DNA from: Alphaproteobacteria bacterium | GTDB lineage: Bacteria > Pseudomonadota > Alphaproteobacteria > ATCC43930 > CGMCC-115725 | DNA: 5,372 nt | Reading direction: 5' to 3' | NCBI GenBank assembly: GCA_005884825.1 | Contig: VAZT01000409.1 | Location: 1-5,372 of the forward strand | The notes under the pieces: generated by a model | What the model was told of the DNA's origin: nothing | Databases searched by the model: none | What the model saw: the letters and a program-made list of their open reading frames with translations, nothing else | In this document: positions 1-5,372 of the stretch, piece by piece | Position numbering within the stretch: position 1 is the stretch's first letter | Layout: the number at the start of each line of letters is the position of its first letter | Made by a program: the position numbers and the translations under genes

Positions 1-1100
1 GCCAGTGCCCGCACCAGCCGCAGGCAGCTCTCGCCATTGGGGAAGATGCGCACAACCTGGGTGCGGCGCCTGATCTCCTCGTTGAGGCGCTCCAGCATAT
101 TGGTCGATTTGAGGTGCTTATGGTGCTGCCGCGGCAGCCGGTAAAAGGTCAACGTCTCATCGATGTTGTCTTCGACCCAGCCGGTGAGCTTTGAGTATTT
201 GCCCGACCACTTGGCGAGCCAGGCCGCCAGATCCCGGCGCGCCTCGGTGAGATCGCGCCGGTCATATAACCAGCGCAACTCCTGCAGGCAGTCGTCGTCC
301 ACCTTGCGCGGCACGTGATCGAGCGCGTTGCGCAGGAAATGCACGTAGCAGCGCTGATAGGCCGCCTCCGCGAGAACCTCGCGCAGTGCTGCCCGCAGGC
401 CGGCATGATCGTCGGCCACGACAAATTCGACGCCATGCAGACCACGGGCCTTCAGCCCGAGCAGGAAATCGCGCCAGCTCGACCGGCTCTCGCGGTTGGC
501 GAGCTCGACCGCCAGTATTTGGCGGCGGCCGTCCCAGTCGATGCCGATCGCGATCAGCACCGCCTGGCTGGTGATCACGCCGGCCTCGCGCACCCGCTCA
601 TAGCGCGCGTCGAGGATCAGATAGGGGAAGGCTTCGGCCAAGGGGCGACCGGCAAATTGCGCCAAACTCGCATCCAGCCCCTGGTTCATTGCACTGATCG
701 ACGAAGCCGAAAAGCTGTGGCCGCACAGCTCCTCGGTAATCGCCTTCACTTTGCGGGTCGAAACCCCTTGCACGTACATCTCCGCCAGAGCCGCCACCAG
801 CGCCCGCTCCGAGCGCTGATAGCGTTCAAACAGCTCGGTCGAGAACCGCCCGGTTCGATCCTGCGGAACCCGCAGCTCCAGCTTGCCGACCCGCGTGATC
901 AATGTCCGCCCGTAATAGCCCGACCGGTAGCCCTGTCGGCCCGCCGCCCGTTCGCCCTTCTCGGCGCCCAAGGCCTCCGTCATCTCCGCTTCGAGCACCT
1001 CCTGCAGCGCCGTCCGCACCAGCGCCCGCAGAAACTCCTCGTCCTCCCTCAGAAGGGCTTTGACGTCGATCGTCCCAGATTTACCCTGCTTCTTGGTCAT
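1..1100 (-). CDS. IS256-family (mutator-type) transposase, C-terminus beyond left edge
   Basis: This is a DDE transposase of the IS256 family, which moves its own insertion sequence by a copy-out mechanism. The minus-strand frame is open from the ATG at 1100-1098 to the left edge, giving 366 residues without a stop; family members are usually about 400, so only the last few dozen residues are missing. Visible motifs are the first catalytic Asp in LILDARYERVR (about residue 164), the second Asp in VVADDHAGL (about 230), the C-x-x-H motif CYVHFLRN (251-254), and the catalytic Glu in STNMLERLNEEI (about 337). I chose the ATG at 1100 because a GAGG (minus strand, 1113-1110) lies 9 bases upstream; an in-frame ATG at 1109 touches that GAGG directly and is a poorer candidate. 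The copy looks intact within the window and may be active. A long open frame on the opposite strand (315-1130) is only its shadow. Confidence 0.95.
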   Translation of the reverse strand, partial: MTKKQGKSGTIDVKALLREDEEFLRALVRTALQEVLEAEMTEALGAEKGERAAGRQGYRSGYYGRTLITRVGKLELRVPQDRTGRFSTELFERYQRSERALVAALAEMYVQGVSTRKVKAITEELCGHSFSASSISAMNQGLDASLAQFAGRPLAEAFPYLILDARYERVREAGVITSQAVLIAIGIDWDGRRQILAVELANRESRSSWRDFLLGLKARGLHGVEFVVADDHAGLRAALREVLAEAAYQRCYVHFLRNALDHVPRKVDDDCLQELRWLYDRRDLTEARRDLAAWLAKWSGKYSKLTGWVEDNIDETLTFYRLPRQHHKHLKSTNMLERLNEEIRRRTQVVRIFPNGESCLRLVRAL

Positions 1101-1170
1101 GGTGTGCATCCTCGCCAAAGGATCCGGTGATTGCGCATCACCCGCATACCATGGCCATCCGCCTCAGCGG

Positions 1171-1197
1171 CTTTTGCAGAACTTCCCGGACACTACC
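1171..1197 (-). repeat. Probable terminal inverted repeat of the IS256-family element
   Basis: Read on the minus strand, this stretch begins GGTAGTGTCCGGGAAG and continues into TTCTGCAAAAG. A terminus with a TTCTGCAAAA-like block near the edge fits my memory of IS256-family ends, and it sits where flanking gene homology starts. The partner repeat is outside the window, so the repeat cannot be demonstrated directly and the outer edge may be off by a few bases. Confidence 0.55.
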
Positions 1198-1432
1198 GCT
1201 GATTTCCTTTTTTCACACGGACCATCTCGAGTTCAGCGTGACGTCCGAGGTTATGCCGGGAGTGGAGCGTTCATTCATAACCTTTCCGGCTGCCGCGGAA
1301 GAAGCAACGCTGAGCCGCATCTTTGCCGGGGTGCATTTTCTCTTCGACCTTACGACCGGCCAGCGACTGGGTAGTGACATCGCTGATTTCATCGTAGACA
1401 ACTTTCTGACTTCCCGCGATCGAGACGCATGA
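1198..1432 (+). pseudogene. 3' remnant of a vanadium haloperoxidase/PAP2-type phosphatase gene
   Basis: From about 1199 the frame ending at the TGA at 1430-1432 encodes a recognisable C-terminal part of the vanadium-dependent haloperoxidase/PAP2 acid phosphatase superfamily. These proteins use a conserved vanadate- or phosphate-binding site built from three motifs: K-x6-RP, PSGH and SR-x5-H-x3-D. The third motif is complete here as SRIFAGVHFLFD (1313-1348), preceded by MPGVERSFITFPAAAEEA and followed by a typical ending, IADFIVDNFL. The first two motifs, expected upstream, are absent because the sequence switches to the IS256 element. Without them the fragment cannot form the active site. An ATG in this frame at 1127 lies inside the IS and would only give a fusion of IS leader and tail. 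The other half of the gene may lie beyond the far end of the IS, outside the window. Confidence 0.78.
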
Positions 1433-1956
1433 GCTCCTCGAAGGGATCGGCAGCAGAGCCGGCGGGGGCGGGAATCTGTCCGCCTCCGACCGCGTGCGCG
1501 ATTCTCCGCAAATGGGGCAAGCGCTGCGTATAAAGAACGGCGTGGCGGAGACGGGTATACCCACCATGGCGGGGAGCGGCAGACTCCTCCCAATTGGATC
1601 TGGCAAGAGTTGCTCAGAAAACGGTGGCTAGCTAGTCGTGCGACAATCCCGTCATCGCGAGTCGCATGACTTCCTTTGCAAACAGATCTGTTCGGCGCTC
1701 CCCCAAGCGGCCGCACCGGCCGCCTCGACAAGGCCAAGGAAACGATGATGCAATTTTGGTCCGAGCCCAGGCGATCATGTCGGTTGAGCAGCCGGGAGAA
1801 GTGTCTGCGACAAGGCCGCCGGTTGTCGGAAAAAGGCTCTAAGCTAGGTCACTGCTTCGCCCGAGTGGGCGCGCGCTGCGGCGTAGAAAATACCGGCGGA
1901 TGGCCGAGCTCATGCTACGGGACCGGGGTTGAGCACCCGCTGCAGCCGCCGATATG
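1433..1956. other. About 520 bases with no recognisable gene
   Basis: I see no supported gene on either strand. A plus-strand frame at 1676-1960 (94 codons) has an odd composition, rich in Arg, Ser, Gly and Cys, no clear ribosome binding site and no family resemblance. Minus-strand frames reaching into this region from 1213-1737 are antisense to the phosphatase remnant. A perfect 10-base palindrome, GGGTATACCC (1553-1562), and a CTAGCTAG are present without any context giving them a role. The position between two gene fragments suggests decayed sequence. Confidence 0.6.
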
Positions 1957-2151
1957 CTAGGGCTCCGCGGACGAATGCGCCTCGGTCACCCCACGCTGCT
2001 TTGCCAACTGGTTAAATACGTTTCCGAAAGCCGGCACGCCTTGGCGCAACTTGTCGAAATCTATTTTTGAAATGATCAAGACATCTATTGCGGTGCACGC
2101 ACGAATCGTAGCGTTACGGGTCCCGTGGCTACGAGAAATGACGGAGGGATA
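1957..2151 (-). pseudogene. Headless fragment of a cyclic-nucleotide-binding (Crp-like) domain
   Basis: The minus strand carries 64 sense codons between an in-frame TAG at 2154-2152 and a TAG at 1959-1957. The translation, including GTRNATIRACTAIDVLIISK and then DFDKLRQGVPAFGNVFNQLA, matches the end of a cNMP-binding domain. R-x-A-T (2118-2107) corresponds to the end of the phosphate-binding cassette, followed by the closing beta strands (VLIIS) and the C-helix region. The Gly-Glu that starts the cassette and the whole N-terminal half of the beta roll are missing, and there is no ATG or good alternative start. It is therefore a broken remnant. The parent could have been a free-standing cNMP-binding protein or the C-terminal domain of a transporter or channel. 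It lies 8 bases past the stop of the sigma factor gene on the same strand, so a rearrangement junction probably falls between about 2120 and 2160. Confidence 0.65.
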
Positions 2152-2159
2152 CTAACCTC

Positions 2160-2855
2160 CTACCCAGGCAAAGGCGCCGAGGCGATAGCGGTGCCGCCAG
2201 TTTGAGAGTGCGCGCGGAGCAGCAAGGAGCGGGCGCGATGAAGGCGGGACATGACTGTTCCGATCGGCACGCCGGTTACCTCGGCGATTTCGCGGTAGCC
2301 GAGCTCGTGCAGCTCGCGCAGTACGATCATCTCGCGCAGCGGCGCCGGGAGCGCCTCGATCAGCTGGTCGAGACGCCGCAAATCGGACCGGCTTTCCAGC
2401 AGCGCCTCGGCATCGATCGCGGAGGTCGCGACCGCGCCGCTGAGGTCCTCCTCCGCTTCGAGCGAGACGACATCCGCCGAGCGATTGCGCTCGAGCCAGT
2501 TGTAGCACGCGCGCCGCACGATCTTTAGCATCCAGCTCCTGGCATCGTCACCGCGATAGCTGTCGAAATAACGAAACGCGCGCAGAAATGCTTCCTGAAC
2601 GACGTCGGCGGCGTCGGCATTGTTGCGCGTCATCCACCGCGCCAGTGCGTATGCGGCATCGACATGGGGCAGCGCTATCGCCTCGAACCGCGCCTGACGA
2701 CGCCGATCGGGGTTCCCCGACATTTGCCCTCGCGCGATCTCGTCCGGCTCCGTGACCTCGGGCGTAGTCGCGGGGAGGCGAGGAGCACCCCGAAGCCCGC
2801 GGGACCCGCGTTTCGGGCCGCTCTTTCCGTCTGCTCCGAGGATATTCGTCAACAT
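2160..2855 (-). CDS. ECF-type RNA polymerase sigma factor
   Basis: This is a sigma-70 family factor of the extracytoplasmic-function type, which directs RNA polymerase to a specific promoter set, often under stress or envelope signals. The 231-residue frame has a sigma-2 region at about 57-125, including DAADVVQEAFLRAFR (81-95), which contacts core polymerase and the -10 element. A Glu/Ser-rich linker follows (about 126-160), then a sigma-4 region (about 161-212) with the helix-turn-helix LGYREIAEVTGVPIGTVMSR. No sigma-1 or sigma-3 region is present, as expected for the class. The start at 2855 has a good ribosome site; a second ATG at 2723 (residue 45) would give 187 residues, a more usual ECF length, and would drop a low-complexity Pro/Gly/Arg-rich head. 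Either start is possible. I see no anti-sigma gene adjacent: downstream lies only a cNMP-domain fragment. The gene diverges from the regulator at 3130. Confidence 0.92.
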   Translation of the reverse strand: MLTNILGADGKSGPKRGSRGLRGAPRLPATTPEVTEPDEIARGQMSGNPDRRRQARFEAIALPHVDAAYALARWMTRNNADAADVVQEAFLRAFRYFDSYRGDDARSWMLKIVRRACYNWLERNRSADVVSLEAEEDLSGAVATSAIDAEALLESRSDLRRLDQLIEALPAPLREMIVLRELHELGYREIAEVTGVPIGTVMSRLHRARSLLLRAHSQTGGTAIASAPLPG

Positions 2856-2860
2856 TGAGA

Positions 2861-2869
2861 TCCCTTCCC
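2861..2869 (-). promoter_or_regulatory. Ribosome binding site of the sigma factor gene
   Basis: On the minus strand GGGAAGGGA precedes the ATG at 2855, with 5 bases between the AAGGGA core and the start codon. This is the best Shine-Dalgarno match near either candidate start and favours the longer form. The internal ATG at 2723 has a weaker GAGG about 4 bases upstream. Confidence 0.6.
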
Positions 2870-2909
2870 GGTCCAGGGTTACGCGGCGAAGGAATGAGGC
2901 TGGATAAGA

Positions 2910-3089
2910 TTAAAGTCCTTGTCGGTGCGGGTGATATCTCCTGAAATCCTCTAAGGCGTCACTTGCTGACACCATTTTGCTGACCCGGTGTCGCCGCGGA
3001 GCGAGGAGCTCCTTCACCACGGCGACCACCTCGGGCGCCGAATTTTGGTCCGCGAAACGCTGAGCGAACCCACGCTTGACTGCCTTCAT
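2910..3089 (-). CDS. Possible small ORF, 59 residues, function unknown
   Basis: A minus-strand frame from the ATG at 3089 to a TAA at 2912-2910 encodes a charged, soluble-looking 59-residue peptide. It begins MKAVKRGFAQRFADQN and has a helix-like middle (PEVVAVVKELLAPRR). I do not recognise it. In its favour, it uses mostly GC-rich third positions in the middle section and starts next to an AT-rich stretch. Against it, there is no Shine-Dalgarno sequence before the ATG, and the same frame stays open far upstream to 3401 as antisense of the winged-helix domain, so openness alone means little. Its 5' end overlaps the candidate promoter of the divergent regulator. It could be a real small protein, a remnant, or chance. 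Confidence 0.22.
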   Translation of the reverse strand: MKAVKRGFAQRFADQNSAPEVVAVVKELLAPRRHRVSKMVSASDALEDFRRYHPHRQGL

Positions 3090-3105
3090 CGAATATGAAA
3101 ATTTA
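3076..3105 (+). promoter_or_regulatory. Candidate sigma-70-type promoter of the winged-helix/TPR regulator
   Basis: TTGACT (3076-3081) is a near-consensus -35 box. At 18 bases' spacing, AATTTA (3100-3105) is a weak -10 candidate within an AT-rich stretch. Transcription would start near 3112, giving a short leader of about 18 bases before the ATG at 3130. The -10 match is poor, so this is a candidate only. If it is real, the TTG at 3076 is part of the -35 box and not a start codon. Confidence 0.35.
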
Positions 3106-3129
3106 TTAAAAGTTCTAAAAGCGCTCGCC

Positions 3130-5109
3130 ATGAGGCTGACCAGCGAAGCCCTGGGGGCTGTCGAGTTCGGCCGGTTCCGGTTGCTGCCGCACCGCCGCGA
3201 GCTCCGCGCCGACGGAGTCGCCGTCGAACTGGGCAGCCGCGCCTTCGATGTACTCATGGTCCTCGTCGAGGCGCGCGGCGCGCTCGTTACCAAGGACGAG
3301 ATCCTGAGCCGAGTCTGGCCGGACACGGTGGTAGAAGAGAACAACCTGGCGGTCCAGATCTCGACGCTGCGCAAGGCGCTCGGGGAGGATCGGGATTCCA
3401 TTCGGACGGTGTCCGGCCGGGGCTACCGGTTCGTCGCGGAGATCCGCACTTCGCCGGCCGAGGCAGCGCAATCAACTCCGTCGAGCAATCTCCCGATGAC
3501 GGTCTCCAGTTTGATCGGGCGCGAGCCCGAGCACCAAGAGACATCGGATCCCCTGGTCGGTGTCGTCGACACCACCGACGCTAGCTCGTCATCGAGGCAA
3601 CCGTCCCGTCGTCTTGATTGGAGAGTTTTTGCCTCTCATTTAACCCGGTTGCTGGTGGCCTCGTTCTCTCGGGTTCTGCACTCCCGAGATCAAACCTCGC
3701 CCCAGATTCGCTCCATAGCGGTACTGCCACTGGAAAGCCTTTCCGGCGATCCCTCGCAAGATTATTTCGCTGACGGCATGACAGACGAGTTGATCTCCGC
3801 GCTGGCGCAGATCAGCGCGTTACGCGTAATTTCCCGCACCTCGATAATGACCTATAAACGGGTTCGCAAGCTCTTGCCCGAGATTGCTCGCGAGCTGAAC
3901 GTCGGAGCAGTTGTCGAAGGAACCGTGTTGCGTTTTGGCGACCGAGTTCGGATTAGCGCCCAGCTGATCGAGGTGCCCCTCGAACGGCACATTTGGGCCC
4001 AGAGCTTTGAGGGGGACCTACGCGACACGCTGGTACTCCAAAGCAGCGTTGCTCGCGCCATCGCCGAGCAGATCCGGGTCACAGTGACTGAACAGGAGCA
4101 GGCGGCGCTGCAGAACTCGAAGCCGGTGAACCCGGTGGCCTATGAAGCCTGCCTCAAAGGCCGCTATTTCATCAACAAGCGAACCGGAGATGGCTTGAAG
4201 AAAGCGATCGAGTATTTCAGCCATGCGATCGAAAGGGATCCAACCTACGCTGCTGCTTATTCTGGCTTAGCTGACGCATACGCATTGTCTGGCGATTGGA
4301 AGTATGGGGTCCTTTCTCCGCAGGATTCCTTTTCCAAAGCCAAGTCAGCGGCGGAAAAAGCCTTGGCTTTGGACGATAACCTTGCTGAGGCCCACGCCTC
4401 GCTCGCTTTCGCTTTGGACCTTTATGGGTGGGATTGGGAGGCCGCCGAGACCGAATACCAACGCGCAATCAAGCTGGATCCCGGCTATGCGACGGCTCAT
4501 CAATGGTATTCCTGGCATCTTATGATGATGGGGCGGCATAGCGAGGGCATCCTTGAGTTGACAAAAGCAGAAAGCCTAGACCCTCTTTCCCTAATCATCA
4601 GCGCCGACATGGCGGACGCGTTGTGTGTCGCTCGCCGCTATGAAGAGGCAGTGCAGAAAAGTAAGAAAATCCTGGAGATGGACCCGAATTTTGCCGTCGG
4701 CCATTATGAGCTGGGCCAAGCGCTCGCGCAAAAAAACCTGCATGACGAAGCAATTGTGGAATTTCAGCGAGCGATCGAACTTTCCGGACACAGCGGCGCC
4801 TTCGACTCCTATCTCGGCTACGCCTACGCCATGTCAGGACAAAGAGAAGAAGCAATCAAGATTGTAGATGACTTGCACGCCCGGCATGATCAAAACCCTT
4901 CTGCCGATGCCGATATCGCGTTGATCTATGTGGGTCTCGGCGATCAGGACCAAGCGATGATCGCGCTGAACAAGGCCTATAAAGCGCGCTTCAAAGCCTC
5001 GATCCTCCTGCGGCCGGCCTTCGATCCCCTCCGATCCGACGCTCGGTTTCAGGATCTCCTGCGCCGTATCGGCCTCCCTCAGGTCACCGGGCCCAACTTG
5101 CTCCACTGA
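3130..5109 (+). CDS. Winged-helix transcriptional regulator with TolB-like domain and TPR repeats
   Basis: The 659-residue product is a one-component regulator of the CadC/OmpR winged-helix type joined to a protein-binding superhelix. Residues about 11-105 form the DNA-binding winged helix: GRFRLLPHRREL, the recognition region NNLAVQISTLRKALGED, and the wing ending SGRGYRFVAEI. Residues 106-192 are a Ser/Pro-rich linker containing NLPMTVSSLIGRE (120-132). Residues 193-317 are the TolB-like/adenylate-cyclase-associated module (SIAVLPLESLSGDPSQDYF, FADGMTDELISAL, then EGTVLRFGDRVRISAQLI). About seven TPR units follow (359-605) with the usual A-x-x-x-x-x-x-A-[IL]-x-x-[DN]-P pattern. The tail FDPLRSDARFQDLLRRIGLP is typical of this class. 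No convincing transmembrane helix is seen, so it is probably cytoplasmic. I chose the ATG at 3130 because the winged helix begins about 10 residues later; an in-frame TTG at 3076 would add 18 residues but falls in a likely -35 box. Neither start has a strong ribosome site. Target genes and signal are unknown. Confidence 0.9.
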   Translation: MRLTSEALGAVEFGRFRLLPHRRELRADGVAVELGSRAFDVLMVLVEARGALVTKDEILSRVWPDTVVEENNLAVQISTLRKALGEDRDSIRTVSGRGYRFVAEIRTSPAEAAQSTPSSNLPMTVSSLIGREPEHQETSDPLVGVVDTTDASSSSRQPSRRLDWRVFASHLTRLLVASFSRVLHSRDQTSPQIRSIAVLPLESLSGDPSQDYFADGMTDELISALAQISALRVISRTSIMTYKRVRKLLPEIARELNVGAVVEGTVLRFGDRVRISAQLIEVPLERHIWAQSFEGDLRDTLVLQSSVARAIAEQIRVTVTEQEQAALQNSKPVNPVAYEACLKGRYFINKRTGDGLKKAIEYFSHAIERDPTYAAAYSGLADAYALSGDWKYGVLSPQDSFSKAKSAAEKALALDDNLAEAHASLAFALDLYGWDWEAAETEYQRAIKLDPGYATAHQWYSWHLMMMGRHSEGILELTKAESLDPLSLIISADMADALCVARRYEEAVQKSKKILEMDPNFAVGHYELGQALAQKNLHDEAIVEFQRAIELSGHSGAFDSYLGYAYAMSGQREEAIKIVDDLHARHDQNPSADADIALIYVGLGDQDQAMIALNKAYKARFKASILLRPAFDPLRSDARFQDLLRRIGLPQVTGPNLLH

Positions 5110-5125
5110 CCGGCACCCGGTTCGC

Positions 5126-5143
5126 GCGCTTGAGGCTAAGCGC
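5126..5143. terminator. Weak hairpin between convergent genes, possible terminator
   Basis: GCGCTT and AAGCGC form a perfect 6-bp stem around a 6-base loop, 17 bases after the stop of the TPR regulator. No T-run follows on the plus strand, so it is not a classic intrinsic terminator. Its position between two convergent genes is the main reason to list it. Confidence 0.25.
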
Positions 5144-5187
5144 TATGATCTGATCCCCAATAGAGGCGGGCGGAAGGAGACCGTCTT

Positions 5188-5200
5188 GGAGGCTTCCTCC
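5188..5200. terminator. Small hairpin downstream of the outer-membrane gene, doubtful terminator
   Basis: GGAGG-CTT-CCTCC makes a 5-bp stem with a 3-base loop, about 53 bases past the stop of the minus-strand gene at the right edge. Neither strand has a following T-tract. It may be chance in GC-rich DNA. Confidence 0.15.
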
Positions 5201-5252
5201 TGATCCTGCGACGCACCTGCTCGACCAATCGGAACAGTAGCGGGCCTGCGCC

Positions 5253-5372
5253 TCAGAAGAGGCTATCAAGTCGAACCGAATAGCCCAAGCCAAAGAAATA
5301 GGTCGGCGATCTGTTGGTTAATCCGAACCCTGCGTGAAAATCGATTTGCTGAGTCGCGGTAAACCGATAGGC
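5253..5372 (-). CDS. C-terminal end of an outer-membrane beta-barrel protein, start beyond right edge
   Basis: The last 39 residues and the stop (TGA at 5255-5253) of a minus-strand gene are visible. The ending has alternating polar and hydrophobic strands: QQIDFHAGFGL, a turn with TNRSP, then TYFFGLGYSVRLDSLF. A final beta strand closing on a C-terminal Phe is the classical recognition signal for the BAM outer-membrane assembly machinery. The QIDFH...GFGL...YFFGLGYS.RLD.LF pattern resembles, from memory, the tails of putative outer-membrane transporters related to the Phenol_MetA_deg family (PF13557), common in Bradyrhizobium. That family name is tentative; the beta-barrel nature is well supported. 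The gene converges with the TPR regulator across a 143-base gap. Its substrate cannot be judged from this fragment. Confidence 0.72.
   Translation of the reverse strand, partial: AYRFTATQQIDFHAGFGLTNRSPTYFFGLGYSVRLDSLF

Larger units (their letters stand above)
1..1197 (-). mobile_element. IS256-family insertion sequence, one end only
   Basis: The element comprises the transposase gene and about 97 bases of leader between its start codon and the presumed IS terminus near 1197. The boundary is inferred from two signs: an end-like sequence at about 1171-1197, and the point where homology to a phosphatase-type protein begins on the plus strand (about 1199). The opposite end, the partner inverted repeat and the target-site duplication (8-9 bp in this family) lie outside the window, so the exact boundary cannot be confirmed here. 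Confidence 0.8.
2856..3129. other. Divergent intergenic region between sigma factor and regulator
   Basis: This 274-base region must contain the promoters of the two divergent genes. Its notable feature is an AT-rich island at about 3091-3120 just before the regulator start, in otherwise GC-rich surroundings. I do not see a GGAAC-type ECF autoregulatory -35 element upstream of the sigma gene. Apart from the doubtful small ORF and the candidate promoter listed separately, nothing else is supported. Confidence 0.5.

Noticed and set aside
315..1130. A 271-codon plus-strand open frame
   Set aside because: It is exactly antisense to the well-supported IS256 transposase, has no family resemblance and reflects the high-GC codon bias of the true gene.
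1553..1562. Perfect palindrome GGGTATACCC as a possible operator
   Set aside because: It is not adjacent to any gene start, and a single 10-base palindrome can occur by chance.
1213..1737. A 174-codon minus-strand open frame, and a shorter one at 1271-1606
   Set aside because: They run antisense to the phosphatase remnant, with Arg/Ser/Pro-rich composition typical of shadow frames and no recognisable domain.
1676..1960. A 94-codon plus-strand frame in the gap region
   Set aside because: It has no clear ribosome site, odd composition and no family match; its end overlaps the cNMP-domain fragment on the other strand. It could be eroded coding DNA but cannot be supported.
2152..2508. A 118-codon minus-strand frame sharing phase with the cNMP fragment
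   Set aside because: It is an alternate frame of the sigma factor gene, Arg/Ala-rich and without cNMP-domain features, so it is not the missing N-terminal part of the fragment.
2910..3401. A 163-codon minus-strand frame
   Set aside because: Its first two thirds are antisense to the winged-helix domain; only the last 59 codons were considered as a weak separate candidate.

Overview
The window looks like an accessory stretch of a high-GC Gram-negative chromosome, most likely an alphaproteobacterium of the Bradyrhizobium/Rhizobiales kind. This rests on recognised protein families, the base composition, and an outer-membrane protein tail at the right edge; no rRNA or other taxonomic marker is present, so the assignment is an inference.

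Layout from left to right. (1) Positions 1 to about 1197 hold one end of an IS256-family insertion sequence. Its transposase runs on the minus strand and off the left edge. (2) Directly against that end lies a plus-strand remnant (about 1198-1432), the last ~78 codons of a vanadium-haloperoxidase/PAP2-type phosphatase that appears to have been cut by the IS. (3) About 520 bases follow in which I see no gene. (4) At 1957-2151 on the minus strand is a headless fragment of a cyclic-nucleotide-binding domain. (5) An apparently intact ECF-type sigma factor (2160-2855, minus) follows, with no anti-sigma gene beside it. (6) After a divergent intergenic region (2856-3129), which may hold a doubtful 59-codon ORF and a candidate promoter, comes the main gene (3130-5109, plus). 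It encodes a ~659-residue regulator with an OmpR/CadC-type winged helix, a TolB-like domain and about seven TPR units. (7) At the right edge, convergent with it, are the last 39 codons of an outer-membrane beta-barrel protein (5253-5372, minus).

Two genes look complete and functional: the ECF sigma factor and the winged-helix/TPR regulator. They diverge from a shared upstream region, so they could be a regulatory pair, but the sequence does not prove it. The rest is a mobile element, gene debris, or genes cut by the window edge. The most notable observation is that the regulator looks like a domain chimera: its winged helix and the first part of its linker resemble those of winged-helix/NB-ARC-type ATPase regulators, while the remainder is a TolB-TPR module of visibly lower GC content. 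I do not see evidence of a complete new multi-gene system.
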